From Oscillospiraceae bacterium (lineage in GTDB: Bacteria; Bacillota; Clostridia; Oscillospirales; Acutalibacteraceae), in contig SVPH01000003.1 in NCBI GenBank assembly GCA_015065965.1, positions 1 through 64,000 of the forward strand: a stretch of 64,000 nucleotides of DNA, given 5' to 3'. Position 1 is the first letter of the stretch; each line of letters opens with the position of its first letter. The position numbers and the translations under genes are program-made. Below the pieces are notes generated by a model. It was not told the origin of the DNA, did not search any database, and saw only the letters and a program-made list of their open reading frames with translations. This document shows, one piece after another, positions 8,277 through 17,125 of this stretch.

Positions 8277-10202
8277 ATGCCGAAAATCAATGTTCTCCCT
8301 AAACAACTTGCGGAACTTATCGCTGCAGGCGAAGTAGTTGAGCGCCCTGCATCGGTTGTTAAGGAACTTCTTGAAAATTCAATTGATGCCGGAGCGGATA
8401 ATATAACCGTTGAAATCAAAAACGGAGGTATATCATATATCCGCATTACAGACAACGGCTGCGGAATTTCAAGAGAAGATATCCGCAATGCCTTTGTCAG
8501 CCATGCAACAAGCAAAATCTCAACGAGTGAGGACCTCGAGAGTATACTTACCCTCGGCTTCAGAGGCGAGGCACTTGCAAGTGTCAGCGCCGTCGCAAGA
8601 GTTGAGGTTATGACCAAAACCGCCGAGGATGAAATCGGCACAAGATATGTTATTGAAAGCGGCGAAGAAGTATCGCTTGATGATGCCGGCTGCCCTTGCG
8701 GAACAACAATAATTGTCAGGGATTTGTTTTACAAAACCCCTGCGAGAATGAAGTTTCTAAAAAAAGATGTTACCGAAGCAAATGCCGTCGCAGGAGTTGT
8801 TGACAGAATCGCTCTTTCCCATCCCGAAGTTTCAATCCGTTTTTTCAGGGAGGGTAAACAGGTTCTTATTACAAGCGGTAACGGAGATTTGCTTACCTGT
8901 ATCCGTGAAATATTCGGTAAAGATTTTTCATCCGATTTGATTTATGCAGAGTATTCGGGTCAGGGAATTGAAGTGAGCGGTTATGTTTCAAAGCCATCTG
9001 CTTCAAGACCGAACAGAAACATGCAATTTTTCTTTCTCAATAACAGACTTATAAAAACGGGTACAGGCAGTGCAGCGCTCAGCGAGGGATATAAAAATTC
9101 GATTATGGTCGGCAAGTTTCCTTCGTGTGTTCTGAATATAAAAATCAACCCGTCACTTGTTGATGTCAATGTTCATCCTGCAAAAACAGAGGTCAGATTT
9201 TCTGATGAAAGACTGATTTTTAATGCGGTATTCTACGCCTGTAAAAATGCACTTGCCAAAGGCGATACGCCCAAACAGGTGAAAAGAGAACCGTTTACTG
9301 ATTTTTACAAAGCACCCGAAAAAGCACCGGAGCAACTTAAGATAACACAGAAACCTGCACCTGTTGCCGATATTTGGCAACATATTCCCCAAAAAACGGA
9401 ATCTGTTCCTGTTCGGGATGTGCCTGAAGTGAAAATCAATTTTGTTGAAACAAAACCTGTCGATGTTAAGCCTGAGCCTGTAAGAACAGTTACCGCAAGT
9501 GCACCTTTAGATGAGCCGGTAAAAGAAGAAAAAACAGAAGATATTCTTCTCAACAGACCGTCAAAGACAGAAATCAAACAGGAAGTTGTTTCTGAAACAA
9601 AAACAGTTGAACTGAGCAAAACAGATTTTAATGATGAAGAATTTCATCTTGTCGGAGAAGCGTTTAAAACATATATCATCTGCGAATATAAAGGTAAGAT
9701 GGTCATTATAGATAAGCACGCTGCCCATGAACGCATAATTTATGAAAAACTCAAGCGTGATAACAGTGAACGCACACCGCAACTTTTGCTGCTTCCCGTA
9801 ACCGTTACACTTTCAAAAGAGGAATATTCCGCAGTTCTTGAAAATCTGAGTCTTCTCAGCGAAGCAGGTTTTGATGCAGAAGATTTCGGTAACGGCTGCA
9901 TAATTGTCAGGGAATGCCCCATGGAAATTTCTGCCGATGATGTTCAGGATGTTATTTGTGAAATCGCCGGCAGATTTGTTGAAAAAAAACAGGATGTTAT
10001 GTTTGAAAAACTGGATTGGATTTTCCATTCCGTTGCGTGCAGGAGTGCAATTAAGGCAGGCAACTTTACCTCGCATCTTGAAATGGAAAGATTTGCAAAA
10101 CAACTTCTTTCCATGCCCGATATACGCTATTGCCCTCACGGCAGACCTGTACTGATAGAAATGACACAAAGAGAATTGGAGAAGAATTTTGGCAGAGTCT
10201 AA
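8277..10202 (+). CDS. mutL: DNA mismatch repair protein MutL, endonuclease type
   Basis: The 641-residue protein has the GHKL ATPase domain (ELLENSIDAGADNITVEIK, DNGCGI, GFRGEALASV), a variable linker around residues 340-450, and a C-terminal dimerisation domain. That domain holds the nicking endonuclease motifs: DKHAAHERIIYEK, ACRSAIKAG and CPHGRP. They mark a MutL that nicks DNA itself, as expected in organisms without MutH. The ribosome binding site is a strong AAAGGAGG. Its end overlaps miaA by 14 bp, so the two are translationally linked. Confidence 0.97.
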   Translation: MPKINVLPKQLAELIAAGEVVERPASVVKELLENSIDAGADNITVEIKNGGISYIRITDNGCGISREDIRNAFVSHATSKISTSEDLESILTLGFRGEALASVSAVARVEVMTKTAEDEIGTRYVIESGEEVSLDDAGCPCGTTIIVRDLFYKTPARMKFLKKDVTEANAVAGVVDRIALSHPEVSIRFFREGKQVLITSGNGDLLTCIREIFGKDFSSDLIYAEYSGQGIEVSGYVSKPSASRPNRNMQFFFLNNRLIKTGTGSAALSEGYKNSIMVGKFPSCVLNIKINPSLVDVNVHPAKTEVRFSDERLIFNAVFYACKNALAKGDTPKQVKREPFTDFYKAPEKAPEQLKITQKPAPVADIWQHIPQKTESVPVRDVPEVKINFVETKPVDVKPEPVRTVTASAPLDEPVKEEKTEDILLNRPSKTEIKQEVVSETKTVELSKTDFNDEEFHLVGEAFKTYIICEYKGKMVIIDKHAAHERIIYEKLKRDNSERTPQLLLLPVTVTLSKEEYSAVLENLSLLSEAGFDAEDFGNGCIIVRECPMEISADDVQDVICEIAGRFVEKKQDVMFEKLDWIFHSVACRSAIKAGNFTSHLEMERFAKQLLSMPDIRYCPHGRPVLIEMTQRELEKNFGRV

Positions 10203-11136
10203 AATACCGTTAATTGCAATTGTCGGCCCTACCGCATCGGGCAAAACATCACTTGCCGTTGAAATCTGTAAGCGTTATGGTGCAGAAGCGGTTTCCTGCG
10301 ATTCCATGCAGATTTATAAAGGTATGGATATCGCAACAGCAAAGCCGACAATTGATGAAATGCAGGGGATACCTCATCATATGATAGGTTTTCAGAATCC
10401 GGATGAGCCGTTCAGTGTTGCAAAATATTGCGAAATGGCCAAGGAAATTATATTTGATATTTCAAATAGGGGCAAGAAAGCGGTTCTTGTGGGCGGAACA
10501 GGTCTTTATTACAGTTCACTTACCGATAATATCGAATTTCTGCCTGAAGAGACCGATTTTGAATACCGTGAAATGCTCAGGAAAAGAGCAGAGCAGGAGG
10601 GCGCTCAGGTTTTGCTTGATGAACTGTCTGAGGTTGACCCTGAGGCTGCAGAAACTCTTCATATAAATAATCTCGGCAGAATAATAAGAGCACTTGAGAT
10701 ACATCACACAACAGGCAAAACAAAAACCATGCAGAATGAGCAGTCAAAGCAAAGCCCGTCACCGTTTGAAACAGTTACAATTTGCCTTGATGCAAGGGAC
10801 AGGCAGGTTCTTTATGACAGAATTAATAAAAGGGTTGATATAATGCTTGAAGCAGGGCTTCTTGCTGAAGCAAAAGCCTTTTTTGATTCATCTCTTGGCA
10901 GAACGGCCCGTCAGGCAATAGGATATAAGGAACTCAACCCGTATTTCAGCAAGGAAAAAAGCCTCGATGAATGTGTTGAGAATCTTAAAATGCAAACAAG
11001 GCGTTATGCCAAAAGGCAGTTGACTTGGTTCAGGCGTAACGATAAAATCAAATTTCTTTATATTGATGATTACACAAGCGGTGCAGATTTAATTGATGCC
11101 GCCTGTGATATTATAGAAAAGGAGTGCTGCGGTTGA
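10189..11136 (+). CDS. miaA: tRNA dimethylallyltransferase
   Basis: MiaA transfers the dimethylallyl group to A37 of tRNA, giving the substrate of MiaB. The 315-residue protein shows the P-loop GPTASGKTSLA, the DSMQIYKGMDIATAKP substrate loop, the GGTGLYYSSL motif and the C-terminal RRYAKRQLTWFRRN tRNA-binding signature. The start is TTG at 10189 inside mutL, preceded by GGAGAAG. In many bacteria hfq follows miaA, but here an HlyD-like gene follows and no hfq is seen in the window. Confidence 0.97.
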   Translation: MAESKIPLIAIVGPTASGKTSLAVEICKRYGAEAVSCDSMQIYKGMDIATAKPTIDEMQGIPHHMIGFQNPDEPFSVAKYCEMAKEIIFDISNRGKKAVLVGGTGLYYSSLTDNIEFLPEETDFEYREMLRKRAEQEGAQVLLDELSEVDPEAAETLHINNLGRIIRALEIHHTTGKTKTMQNEQSKQSPSPFETVTICLDARDRQVLYDRINKRVDIMLEAGLLAEAKAFFDSSLGRTARQAIGYKELNPYFSKEKSLDECVENLKMQTRRYAKRQLTWFRRNDKIKFLYIDDYTSGADLIDAACDIIEKECCG

Positions 11137-12371
11137 AAGGTAAGGACAGGCTGCTGAAAGTTCTTGCAGCAGCAGCGGCTGTAATTATAGTTATATATTT
11201 TGCGGCAGAGATGTACAGCCTCACAAGCCGTACTTATACAACCGAAACGGTTTATGAGCAAACAGTGCTGGAAACGGTTGATGCAAAGATGTATATAATT
11301 CGTGATGAAACATTGCTTACTACCGCTGTTTCGGGTGTAACCGTTCCGCTTGCAGATAACGGCGAGAGGGTCAGTAAGGGCAGCACCATTGCCGCAGTCT
11401 TTCCGTCGGAGGCTTCGGCTGAAAATTATGCGAGCGTTGAATCACTTGAGAAAAAACTTGAATCATACCGCAAGATTGACAGCCAACTCAGCCTTGATAA
11501 TGTTGATGTCAATAAATTGAATGAAGAAATAAACAGCCGATTTATTTCCATTCTTAACTCTGTGTATGAAAACGATTATTCTGACCTTGGAGATGATAAA
11601 TTATCTTTTGCCGAAAAACTGTCAAGAAAGCAGATTTCACTTGATAAGGATGTTGACTGTACGGCTCAGATTGCTGAACTTCAGAATGAAATTTCCGCTT
11701 TGCAGTCAAGTTCAACTCCATCTGAAATTATAACCGCAGAGTCTGCAGGGTATTATGTAAGCAAGGTTGACGGATATGAAGGTGTTCTGACATGCGCTGA
11801 TGTCGATTCGCTTACAAAAGATAAACTTGAGGATGCATTTAATGCGAAAAAAAATCCTGTTCAGGCGGATTCCATCGGCAAAATAATTGACGGCTACAAT
11901 TGGTATATAGCAACCGTAATTGATACAGCAAAAGTTTCGCAACTTCCTGATGCAAAATCAGTTGATTTGATTTTCAGTGAGTCCGGCGAAGAAAAGGTCT
12001 CAACTTATATTCACTCAGTTAAAGCGATTGATTCTGATGAGTCCCTTGTTATTTTTCGATGCAATCTTATGAATGACAGTCTTACGGGGCTCCGTATGGT
12101 TGATGGAAAAATTGTTGTGAGTGAATACACAGGTCTTAAAGTCAGCAGAGATGCTGTTCGTTTGGATGAAGACGGCAACTCCGGTGTTTATGTACGAAGA
12201 GGTAACATTGTCAATTTCAGAAGCCTTAATATTCTTTATTCTGAGGATGATTTTGTGATTGCATCAAAGCCATCTGAAGACAGTGATATAAAACTTGCAT
12301 ATACTCATGTTAAATTATATGATGAGGTTATTATCTCAGGAAAGGAACTGAAAGATGGAATGGTTATCTGA
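11133..12371 (+). CDS. HlyD-like membrane-anchored protein of the division cluster
   Basis: The 412-residue protein has one N-terminal membrane helix (about residues 8-25) followed by an extracytoplasmic part. It resembles membrane-fusion (HlyD-like) proteins: a biotinyl-lipoyl-like strand region (AKMYIIRDETLLTTAVSGV), a helical hairpin (SLEKKLESYRKIDSQ onward), and a late beta domain. No partner transporter lies nearby. It sits ahead of ylmE-sepF-divIVA, so a role in the envelope or at the septum is plausible but is an inference. The start is taken as TTG at 11133, because AAAAGGAG ends 8 nt before it; a GTG at 11124 overlaps that site. Confidence 0.7.
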   Translation: MKGKDRLLKVLAAAAAVIIVIYFAAEMYSLTSRTYTTETVYEQTVLETVDAKMYIIRDETLLTTAVSGVTVPLADNGERVSKGSTIAAVFPSEASAENYASVESLEKKLESYRKIDSQLSLDNVDVNKLNEEINSRFISILNSVYENDYSDLGDDKLSFAEKLSRKQISLDKDVDCTAQIAELQNEISALQSSSTPSEIITAESAGYYVSKVDGYEGVLTCADVDSLTKDKLEDAFNAKKNPVQADSIGKIIDGYNWYIATVIDTAKVSQLPDAKSVDLIFSESGEEKVSTYIHSVKAIDSDESLVIFRCNLMNDSLTGLRMVDGKIVVSEYTGLKVSRDAVRLDEDGNSGVYVRRGNIVNFRSLNILYSEDDFVIASKPSEDSDIKLAYTHVKLYDEVIISGKELKDGMVI

Positions 12372-13080
12372 CAACGAACGCTATGCTGCCATTGAGGAAA
12401 ATCTGAAGATCATCAATGCCGATATTGCCGAAGCAGCAGTTAAATCCGGCAGAGCAGCGGATGACGTTAAACTTATGGCAGTTACCAAAACCGTTGAGAG
12501 CAAATTTATCAACCATGCAATCGGCAAAGGGATAAAACTTATCGGTGAAAATAAGGTTCAGGAGTTTTTGCTTAAAGAACCTGAATTGGATTTGACCGGT
12601 TGCAAGGCTCATCTTATTGGTCATTTGCAGTCAAACAAGGTAAAAAAGATAGTAGGTAAGGTTGATACAATTCAGTCTGTTGACACGGTTTCTGTTGCAA
12701 AAGAAATAGGTAAACGCTCACTTGAAGCAGGGATAACAACCAACATTTTGCTTGAAGTTAATGTAGGAAATGAAGAAAGCAAGTTCGGTTTTAATCCCGA
12801 TGAATTGGAAGAACGAGCATGCGAAATCGCAGAAATCGGCGGTGTTAATGTTAGCGGATTGATGTGCGTTGCTCCGATTTGTGAAAAAGAAGCCGAAATT
12901 CGCGCAATTTTTTCAAATATGCACCGTATGTTTATTGACATTGGCGCAAAAAAAATGGATAATATAAATATGAGCGTTCTCTCGATGGGTATGTCAGGAG
13001 ATTATAAACAGGCAATCCTTGAGGGTGCAAATCTTGTCAGAGTCGGCTCGGCAATTTTTGGCGCAAGGATTTACAGATAA
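12355..13080 (+). CDS. PLP homeostasis protein YggS/YlmE family
   Basis: This is the 241-residue PLP-binding TIM-barrel protein called YggS, PLPHP or YlmE. It controls pyridoxal phosphate and amino acid balance and has no proven enzyme activity. The PLP lysine lies in LMAVTKTVE. Other family motifs are GENKVQEF, HLIGHLQSNKVK, LEVNVGNEESKFGF and LSMGMSGDYKQAILEGANLVRVGSAIFG. It overlaps the end of the HlyD-like gene by 17 bp. In Firmicutes it is regularly the first gene of the ylm cluster next to sepF and divIVA, as here. Confidence 0.95.
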   Translation: MEWLSDNERYAAIEENLKIINADIAEAAVKSGRAADDVKLMAVTKTVESKFINHAIGKGIKLIGENKVQEFLLKEPELDLTGCKAHLIGHLQSNKVKKIVGKVDTIQSVDTVSVAKEIGKRSLEAGITTNILLEVNVGNEESKFGFNPDELEERACEIAEIGGVNVSGLMCVAPICEKEAEIRAIFSNMHRMFIDIGAKKMDNINMSVLSMGMSGDYKQAILEGANLVRVGSAIFGARIYR

Positions 13081-13098
13081 TTAAGGAGGATTACCAAA

Positions 13099-13593
13099 AT
13101 GGGATTCAAAGAAAAACTTAAGCAGTTTATTAATGTATCGGATGATGATTATATCGACAGTGCAGAGCCTGCATATGAAGATGATTTTGATTTTGAACCT
13201 GTCCGTTCTGCTCCTGCAGGTCGTCAGGCTCAGCAGGCAAGAACAGAGAAAACAACTAATGCAGGTGCAAACAATGTTGTGAATATTAATACATCAAAGC
13301 AGGCTGCCGGTCAGCCCAAGCCCCATGTTGTTTTCCAGAAGATTGACAGATTTGAAGAAGTAGGCGAAGTTGCCGATATTCTTAATGAAAAGAGAATTGT
13401 TATTCTTAATCTTGAAACATGCCCCAACGATGTATCGCAGAGAATCATAGATTTTCTTTACGGTGTTGCTTATGCTAACCACGGCGATTTCAAAAAGGTT
13501 GCAGGCAGAGCATACATAATCACTCCGTATAATGTTCCTGTTTCCGGTGAACTTCTTGATGAACTCAGCGGAATGGGCGGCGAGCAGTACTAA
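13099..13593 (+). CDS. sepF: Cell division protein SepF
   Basis: SepF bundles FtsZ filaments and tethers the Z ring to the membrane. The 164-residue protein has the short N-terminal amphipathic membrane-binding helix (MGFKEKLKQFINVSDDD), a disordered Gln/Ala-rich linker, and the C-terminal SepF domain (residues 80-164) with EVADILNEKRIVILNLE and a glycine-containing FLYGVAYAN segment. The ribosome binding site is TTAAGGAGG. It lies between ylmE and divIVA, the conserved Firmicutes arrangement, though ylmG and ylmH, often present here, are missing. Confidence 0.95.
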   Translation: MGFKEKLKQFINVSDDDYIDSAEPAYEDDFDFEPVRSAPAGRQAQQARTEKTTNAGANNVVNINTSKQAAGQPKPHVVFQKIDRFEEVGEVADILNEKRIVILNLETCPNDVSQRIIDFLYGVAYANHGDFKKVAGRAYIITPYNVPVSGELLDELSGMGGEQY

Positions 13594-13624
13594 TTTTAAA
13601 GTGGAAGAGGACAGGTGAATAATA

Positions 13625-14821
13625 ATGCTTAAAACAGAACAGATTTTGAACGCAAAATTTACTCCCGTCAGCAAGGGTACATACAGTGCAGAGGAAGTTG
13701 ACGCTTTCCTTAAGGTTGTTGCTCAGTCCTATGAAACCCTCACAGGGGAAAAGAATGAACTTATCAAAAAAATCAGCATTCTTGCAGATAAAATTGAAAG
13801 TTACCGTAATGATGAAGAGGCCATTAAACGTTCATTGCTTGATGCTCATAAAATGGCAGATACAATTAATAAAAATGCAACAATAAAGTCTGATACTCTT
13901 ATCAGCGATGCTGAAACAAGAGCGCAACTTATTGTTGACGGCGCTAACAGACAGTCTGCAAAGGCTATTGATGAAGCAAGGGAGCAGGCTAAGGAAATTG
14001 TTGATAATGCAAGAACTGCTGTTGCATCTCTTACCGAAAGAGCACAGAAAGAAACCGAAAGTGCAATTGCAAGTGCTAAAGCAAAGGCATCTGAAATTAT
14101 AGCCAATGCCGAAGAAGAAGGTAAAAAGATTATCGGCACAAGCAAGCAGTCATATGAATTCTATTCTGCTGAACTTGCCAGAATACAGTCAGTATCGGCT
14201 GATTTCAAGGCAGCAATGGCTGCACTTTGCAATGATCAACTCGGTCTGCTTGAAAATGTTCCTGAGTTTTCTGCAGCCGCTGTTGAGATAAAAGAAGAAA
14301 TCAAAGCAGAGCCTGCTGAAGAGGAAGTTGCTTCCGCTTCAGAAGAAATAGTTCCTGAACTTGAGCAGGAATTTGCGGCTCTTGAAGATATCATTGCGGA
14401 AGAACCTGTTGATATCGTTGCAGAAGAAGAGGAAGAACAGGTTGTTTACGTTCCTGATGAATCAGCGGAAGAAGCGGTTCAGGATCAGGCAGAAGAAGCC
14501 GATGCAGAGATTGAAGAAGAAAAGGCTGAGGAAGTAATTATTGATGACGAAGAGGAAGAAGACCTTTTTGCATTCATTGATGAAGTAAGCCTTGATGATA
14601 TTGATATTCCTTCAAGCCTTGATGATCTTATTCCTTCTGTTCCTGTTGTTGCTGAAGATAGTGAAGAAGAACTTGAGGCTGATATTGAGGATATCACTTT
14701 TGAACCCGAAGATGAAGAAGATGACGATGATATGTTTGAAGGCTTCAAAATTGATCTTGATTCAATTGAAGATGACGATGATGATATTACATCGCTTTTT
14801 GATTCAATGTTTGACGATTAA
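13625..14821 (+). CDS. divIVA: DivIVA domain protein with long acidic tail
   Basis: The 398-residue protein starts with a DivIVA-type N-terminal motif (LNAKFTPVSKGTYSAEEVDAFLKVVA), which binds curved membrane at septa and poles. A long Ala/Lys/Glu-rich coiled coil (about residues 35-200) follows. Then comes an extremely acidic low-complexity tail from about residue 220 to the end. Typical DivIVA is 160-250 residues, so the tail is an addition, perhaps a recruitment surface. Position between sepF and lspA agrees with the division cluster. Confidence 0.9.
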   Translation: MLKTEQILNAKFTPVSKGTYSAEEVDAFLKVVAQSYETLTGEKNELIKKISILADKIESYRNDEEAIKRSLLDAHKMADTINKNATIKSDTLISDAETRAQLIVDGANRQSAKAIDEAREQAKEIVDNARTAVASLTERAQKETESAIASAKAKASEIIANAEEEGKKIIGTSKQSYEFYSAELARIQSVSADFKAAMAALCNDQLGLLENVPEFSAAAVEIKEEIKAEPAEEEVASASEEIVPELEQEFAALEDIIAEEPVDIVAEEEEEQVVYVPDESAEEAVQDQAEEADAEIEEEKAEEVIIDDEEEEDLFAFIDEVSLDDIDIPSSLDDLIPSVPVVAEDSEEELEADIEDITFEPEDEEDDDDMFEGFKIDLDSIEDDDDDITSLFDSMFDD

Positions 14822-14837
14822 TTGTTGAGAGGTTTTT

Positions 14838-15320
14838 ATGTTTCAGGCAGTTTCCCTTGCTGTAATAGTTGTTTTGACTGTTATTGATCAGTTAACTAAA
14901 TATATTGCTGTCAATACCGTAAAAATCAACGGACCTGAAGAGTTCCTTTTTGGGCTTTTTCAGTTCAGATATGCAGAAAATACAGGCGCGGCATTCAGTT
15001 CTTTTTCTGATAATACAGTGATTTTAACTGTTGCAACCGTCATTATTCTTGCAGGGTGTTTAATTCTGCTCATGAGCAAAAAAATCAAATCAATGTTTAC
15101 CAATATTTGTCTTCTGCTTATTATTGCAGGCGGTCTCGGAAATGTTATTGACCGAATAATGCATGGATATGTGGTGGATTTTATTGAGCCGTTATTTATT
15201 GATTTTGCTGTTTTTAATTTTGCGGATTGCTGCATAACGGTCGGAGCAATTCTTATGATAATCCGTCAGATTTATGATATTGTTTCCGAGCATAAGAAAA
15301 AGGCTGAAAAAAATGATTGA
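14838..15320 (+). CDS. lspA: Lipoprotein signal peptidase
   Basis: LspA (signal peptidase II) cleaves signal peptides from prolipoproteins in the membrane. The 160-residue protein has four membrane helices. The catalytic aspartates lie in GNVIDRIMHGYVVDFIEP and FNFADCCI. The early motifs DQLTKYIA and YAENTGAAFS match the family. Substrates are present in this window (lipoproteins at 44123 and 59634). It overlaps rluD by 8 bp, a common pairing. Confidence 0.97.
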   Translation: MFQAVSLAVIVVLTVIDQLTKYIAVNTVKINGPEEFLFGLFQFRYAENTGAAFSSFSDNTVILTVATVIILAGCLILLMSKKIKSMFTNICLLLIIAGGLGNVIDRIMHGYVVDFIEPLFIDFAVFNFADCCITVGAILMIIRQIYDIVSEHKKKAEKND

Positions 15321-16257
15321 ACCTATTAATTCAATTGAATATAACGAGCCGGTACGCATTGTAATTCACGAAGATTCAGCAGGGGAAAGACTCGATAAAA
15401 TTCTTTCAAACATGCTTTGTGAATATTCCCGCTCATTTGTGCAGGGTCTGTTTTCAGACGGACTTGTCACTTGTAAAGGGAAAAGCGTATCAAAGAGTTT
15501 CAAACCTAAGAACGGTGACATTATTGAATTTTCGGTTCCCGAGCCTAAAGAAATTTCGCTCGAACCGCAAAACATTCCGCTTGATATAATGTACGAAGAT
15601 AATGACCTGCTTGTTGTCAATAAACCTCGCGGAATGGTTGTTCATCCTGCACCCGGAAATTACGATTCAACTCTTGTTAATGCGCTTTTGTGGCATTGTA
15701 AGGGTAATCTTTCGGGGATTAACGGTGTTATACGTCCCGGCATTGTTCACAGAATAGATAAGGACACAAGCGGCTTGCTTCTTGTTGCTAAGAATGATTC
15801 GGCGCACATTTCGCTTTCTCAGCAGATAAGTGTTCATTCTCTCGACAGAGAATACAGAGCGGTTATTCACGGTCATCTTAAAGATAACGAAGGTATTGTT
15901 GATGCACCGATTGGCAGAAGTCCCGGTGACCGAAAAAAGATGTGCGTTATAAATCAGAATTCCAAAAATGCGGTTACACATTATGAGGTTTTGGAAGAAT
16001 ACAGGGATTTTTCATTTATAAGGCTCAAACTTGAAACCGGACGCACACACCAGATAAGAGTTCATATGGCATATTTGGGTCATCCTGTTGCAGGTGATCC
16101 TGTTTACGGACCCAAAAACGGTGTAACTTCACTTGGCGGTCAGTGCCTTCATGCGGGGCTTATAGGATTTGTTCATCCTTCAACAGGGGAACATATAAAA
16201 ATTGAAGCACCGCTTCCCGATTATTTTACAGATTTTCTTGGGAGAATAAAAAAGTAA
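15313..16257 (+). CDS. Ribosomal large subunit pseudouridine synthase, RluD family
   Basis: The 314-residue enzyme has an N-terminal S4 RNA-binding domain (AGERLDKILSNML) and the pseudouridine synthase domain with the catalytic motif HRIDKDTSGLLLVAKN. It also has the late GRTHQIRVHMAYLGHPVAGDPVYG motif. RluD-type enzymes modify helix 69 of 23S rRNA, but the paralogues RluC and RluA are hard to separate by eye. The start is ATG 15313, which overlaps the lspA stop and gives the usual family N-terminus; the longer frame would run through lspA. Confidence 0.93.
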   Translation: MIEPINSIEYNEPVRIVIHEDSAGERLDKILSNMLCEYSRSFVQGLFSDGLVTCKGKSVSKSFKPKNGDIIEFSVPEPKEISLEPQNIPLDIMYEDNDLLVVNKPRGMVVHPAPGNYDSTLVNALLWHCKGNLSGINGVIRPGIVHRIDKDTSGLLLVAKNDSAHISLSQQISVHSLDREYRAVIHGHLKDNEGIVDAPIGRSPGDRKKMCVINQNSKNAVTHYEVLEEYRDFSFIRLKLETGRTHQIRVHMAYLGHPVAGDPVYGPKNGVTSLGGQCLHAGLIGFVHPSTGEHIKIEAPLPDYFTDFLGRIKK

Positions 16258-17084
16258 TGGAAACAAAAAAATCACTTTCAAACTGGCTTGTTGCTTCAGA
16301 TATTGACGGTACACTTAATAATAAACTCAGGCGTTTACCTGAACGCAATGAAAAAGCAATCAAAAAATTTGTTGAGATGGGCGGCAGATTTACTCTTGCG
16401 TCTGGCAGAAATCCGCAGTCAATGGAAAAGCATTTCAGGCGTTTGCCTATTGCAGGTACACCGGCAGTTGTTATCAACGGTGCAGGTCTTTATGATTTTC
16501 AGAAAAATGAAATGATTTATTTCAGCGCAATGAGCGATGAAGGAATGAGTCTGGCGATTGAAGCGGCAAAAAAGTTTCCGGCAGTTGATGTGATTGTTGT
16601 TGCAAAAGATATAATTTATATAACCGGAACAGGTTGGTTTGGTAAAATGTTTGTTGCGGCAGATAAACTTGCCCATAAACACATAAAGGATATTGACGAT
16701 GTGCCTAAGGAGAATTGGGGTAAGGTTATTTTTTCGGGTCTTCCCATGCATATATCAAAAGTAAAAAAGCATTTTGAATCTATGCAAGATCCTGACTTAA
16801 CTCTTATGTCATCTTCAATTGCAAGTTTTGAAATACTTGCGAGGAATACACATAAGGGTACTGCAGTTCTTAAACTTGCAGAAATTCTCGGCATTGAGCC
16901 GTCACATACGGGCGCAATCGGTGATTATTTCAATGATTTTGATATGCTTAAAACAGTTGGTGTTCCTGCATGCTGCGGTCAGGCGCCCAAAGAACTTAAG
17001 GATATTGCGGAATTCGTCGCATGCCATTGCAATGGCGGTGCAGTAGCGGATTTCCTTGAATACATAGAGTCTAAAGAATTATAA
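16257..17084 (+). CDS. Cof-type HAD phosphatase
   Basis: The 275-residue protein belongs to the Cof/IIB group of haloacid dehalogenase phosphatases. It shows the nucleophile motif ASDIDGTLNNK, the threonine/serine motif (TLASGRNP), the late lysine and the metal site GAIGDYFNDFDML. These enzymes dephosphorylate sugar phosphates, FMN or PLP in the cytosol, and the substrate here is unknown. Its ATG overlaps the rluD stop codon (TAATG), so it is translationally linked to the lspA-rluD operon. Confidence 0.9.
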   Translation: METKKSLSNWLVASDIDGTLNNKLRRLPERNEKAIKKFVEMGGRFTLASGRNPQSMEKHFRRLPIAGTPAVVINGAGLYDFQKNEMIYFSAMSDEGMSLAIEAAKKFPAVDVIVVAKDIIYITGTGWFGKMFVAADKLAHKHIKDIDDVPKENWGKVIFSGLPMHISKVKKHFESMQDPDLTLMSSSIASFEILARNTHKGTAVLKLAEILGIEPSHTGAIGDYFNDFDMLKTVGVPACCGQAPKELKDIAEFVACHCNGGAVADFLEYIESKEL

Positions 17085-17125
17085 TTCAGGCTTCTTAAAA
17101 CAATTCAAATCAGGAGGTGGCTGCA

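Noticed and set aside
11133-12371. hfq expected after miaA
   Set aside because: No Sm-like fold or short hfq-sized frame is seen after miaA. The gene there is a 412-residue membrane-anchored protein.
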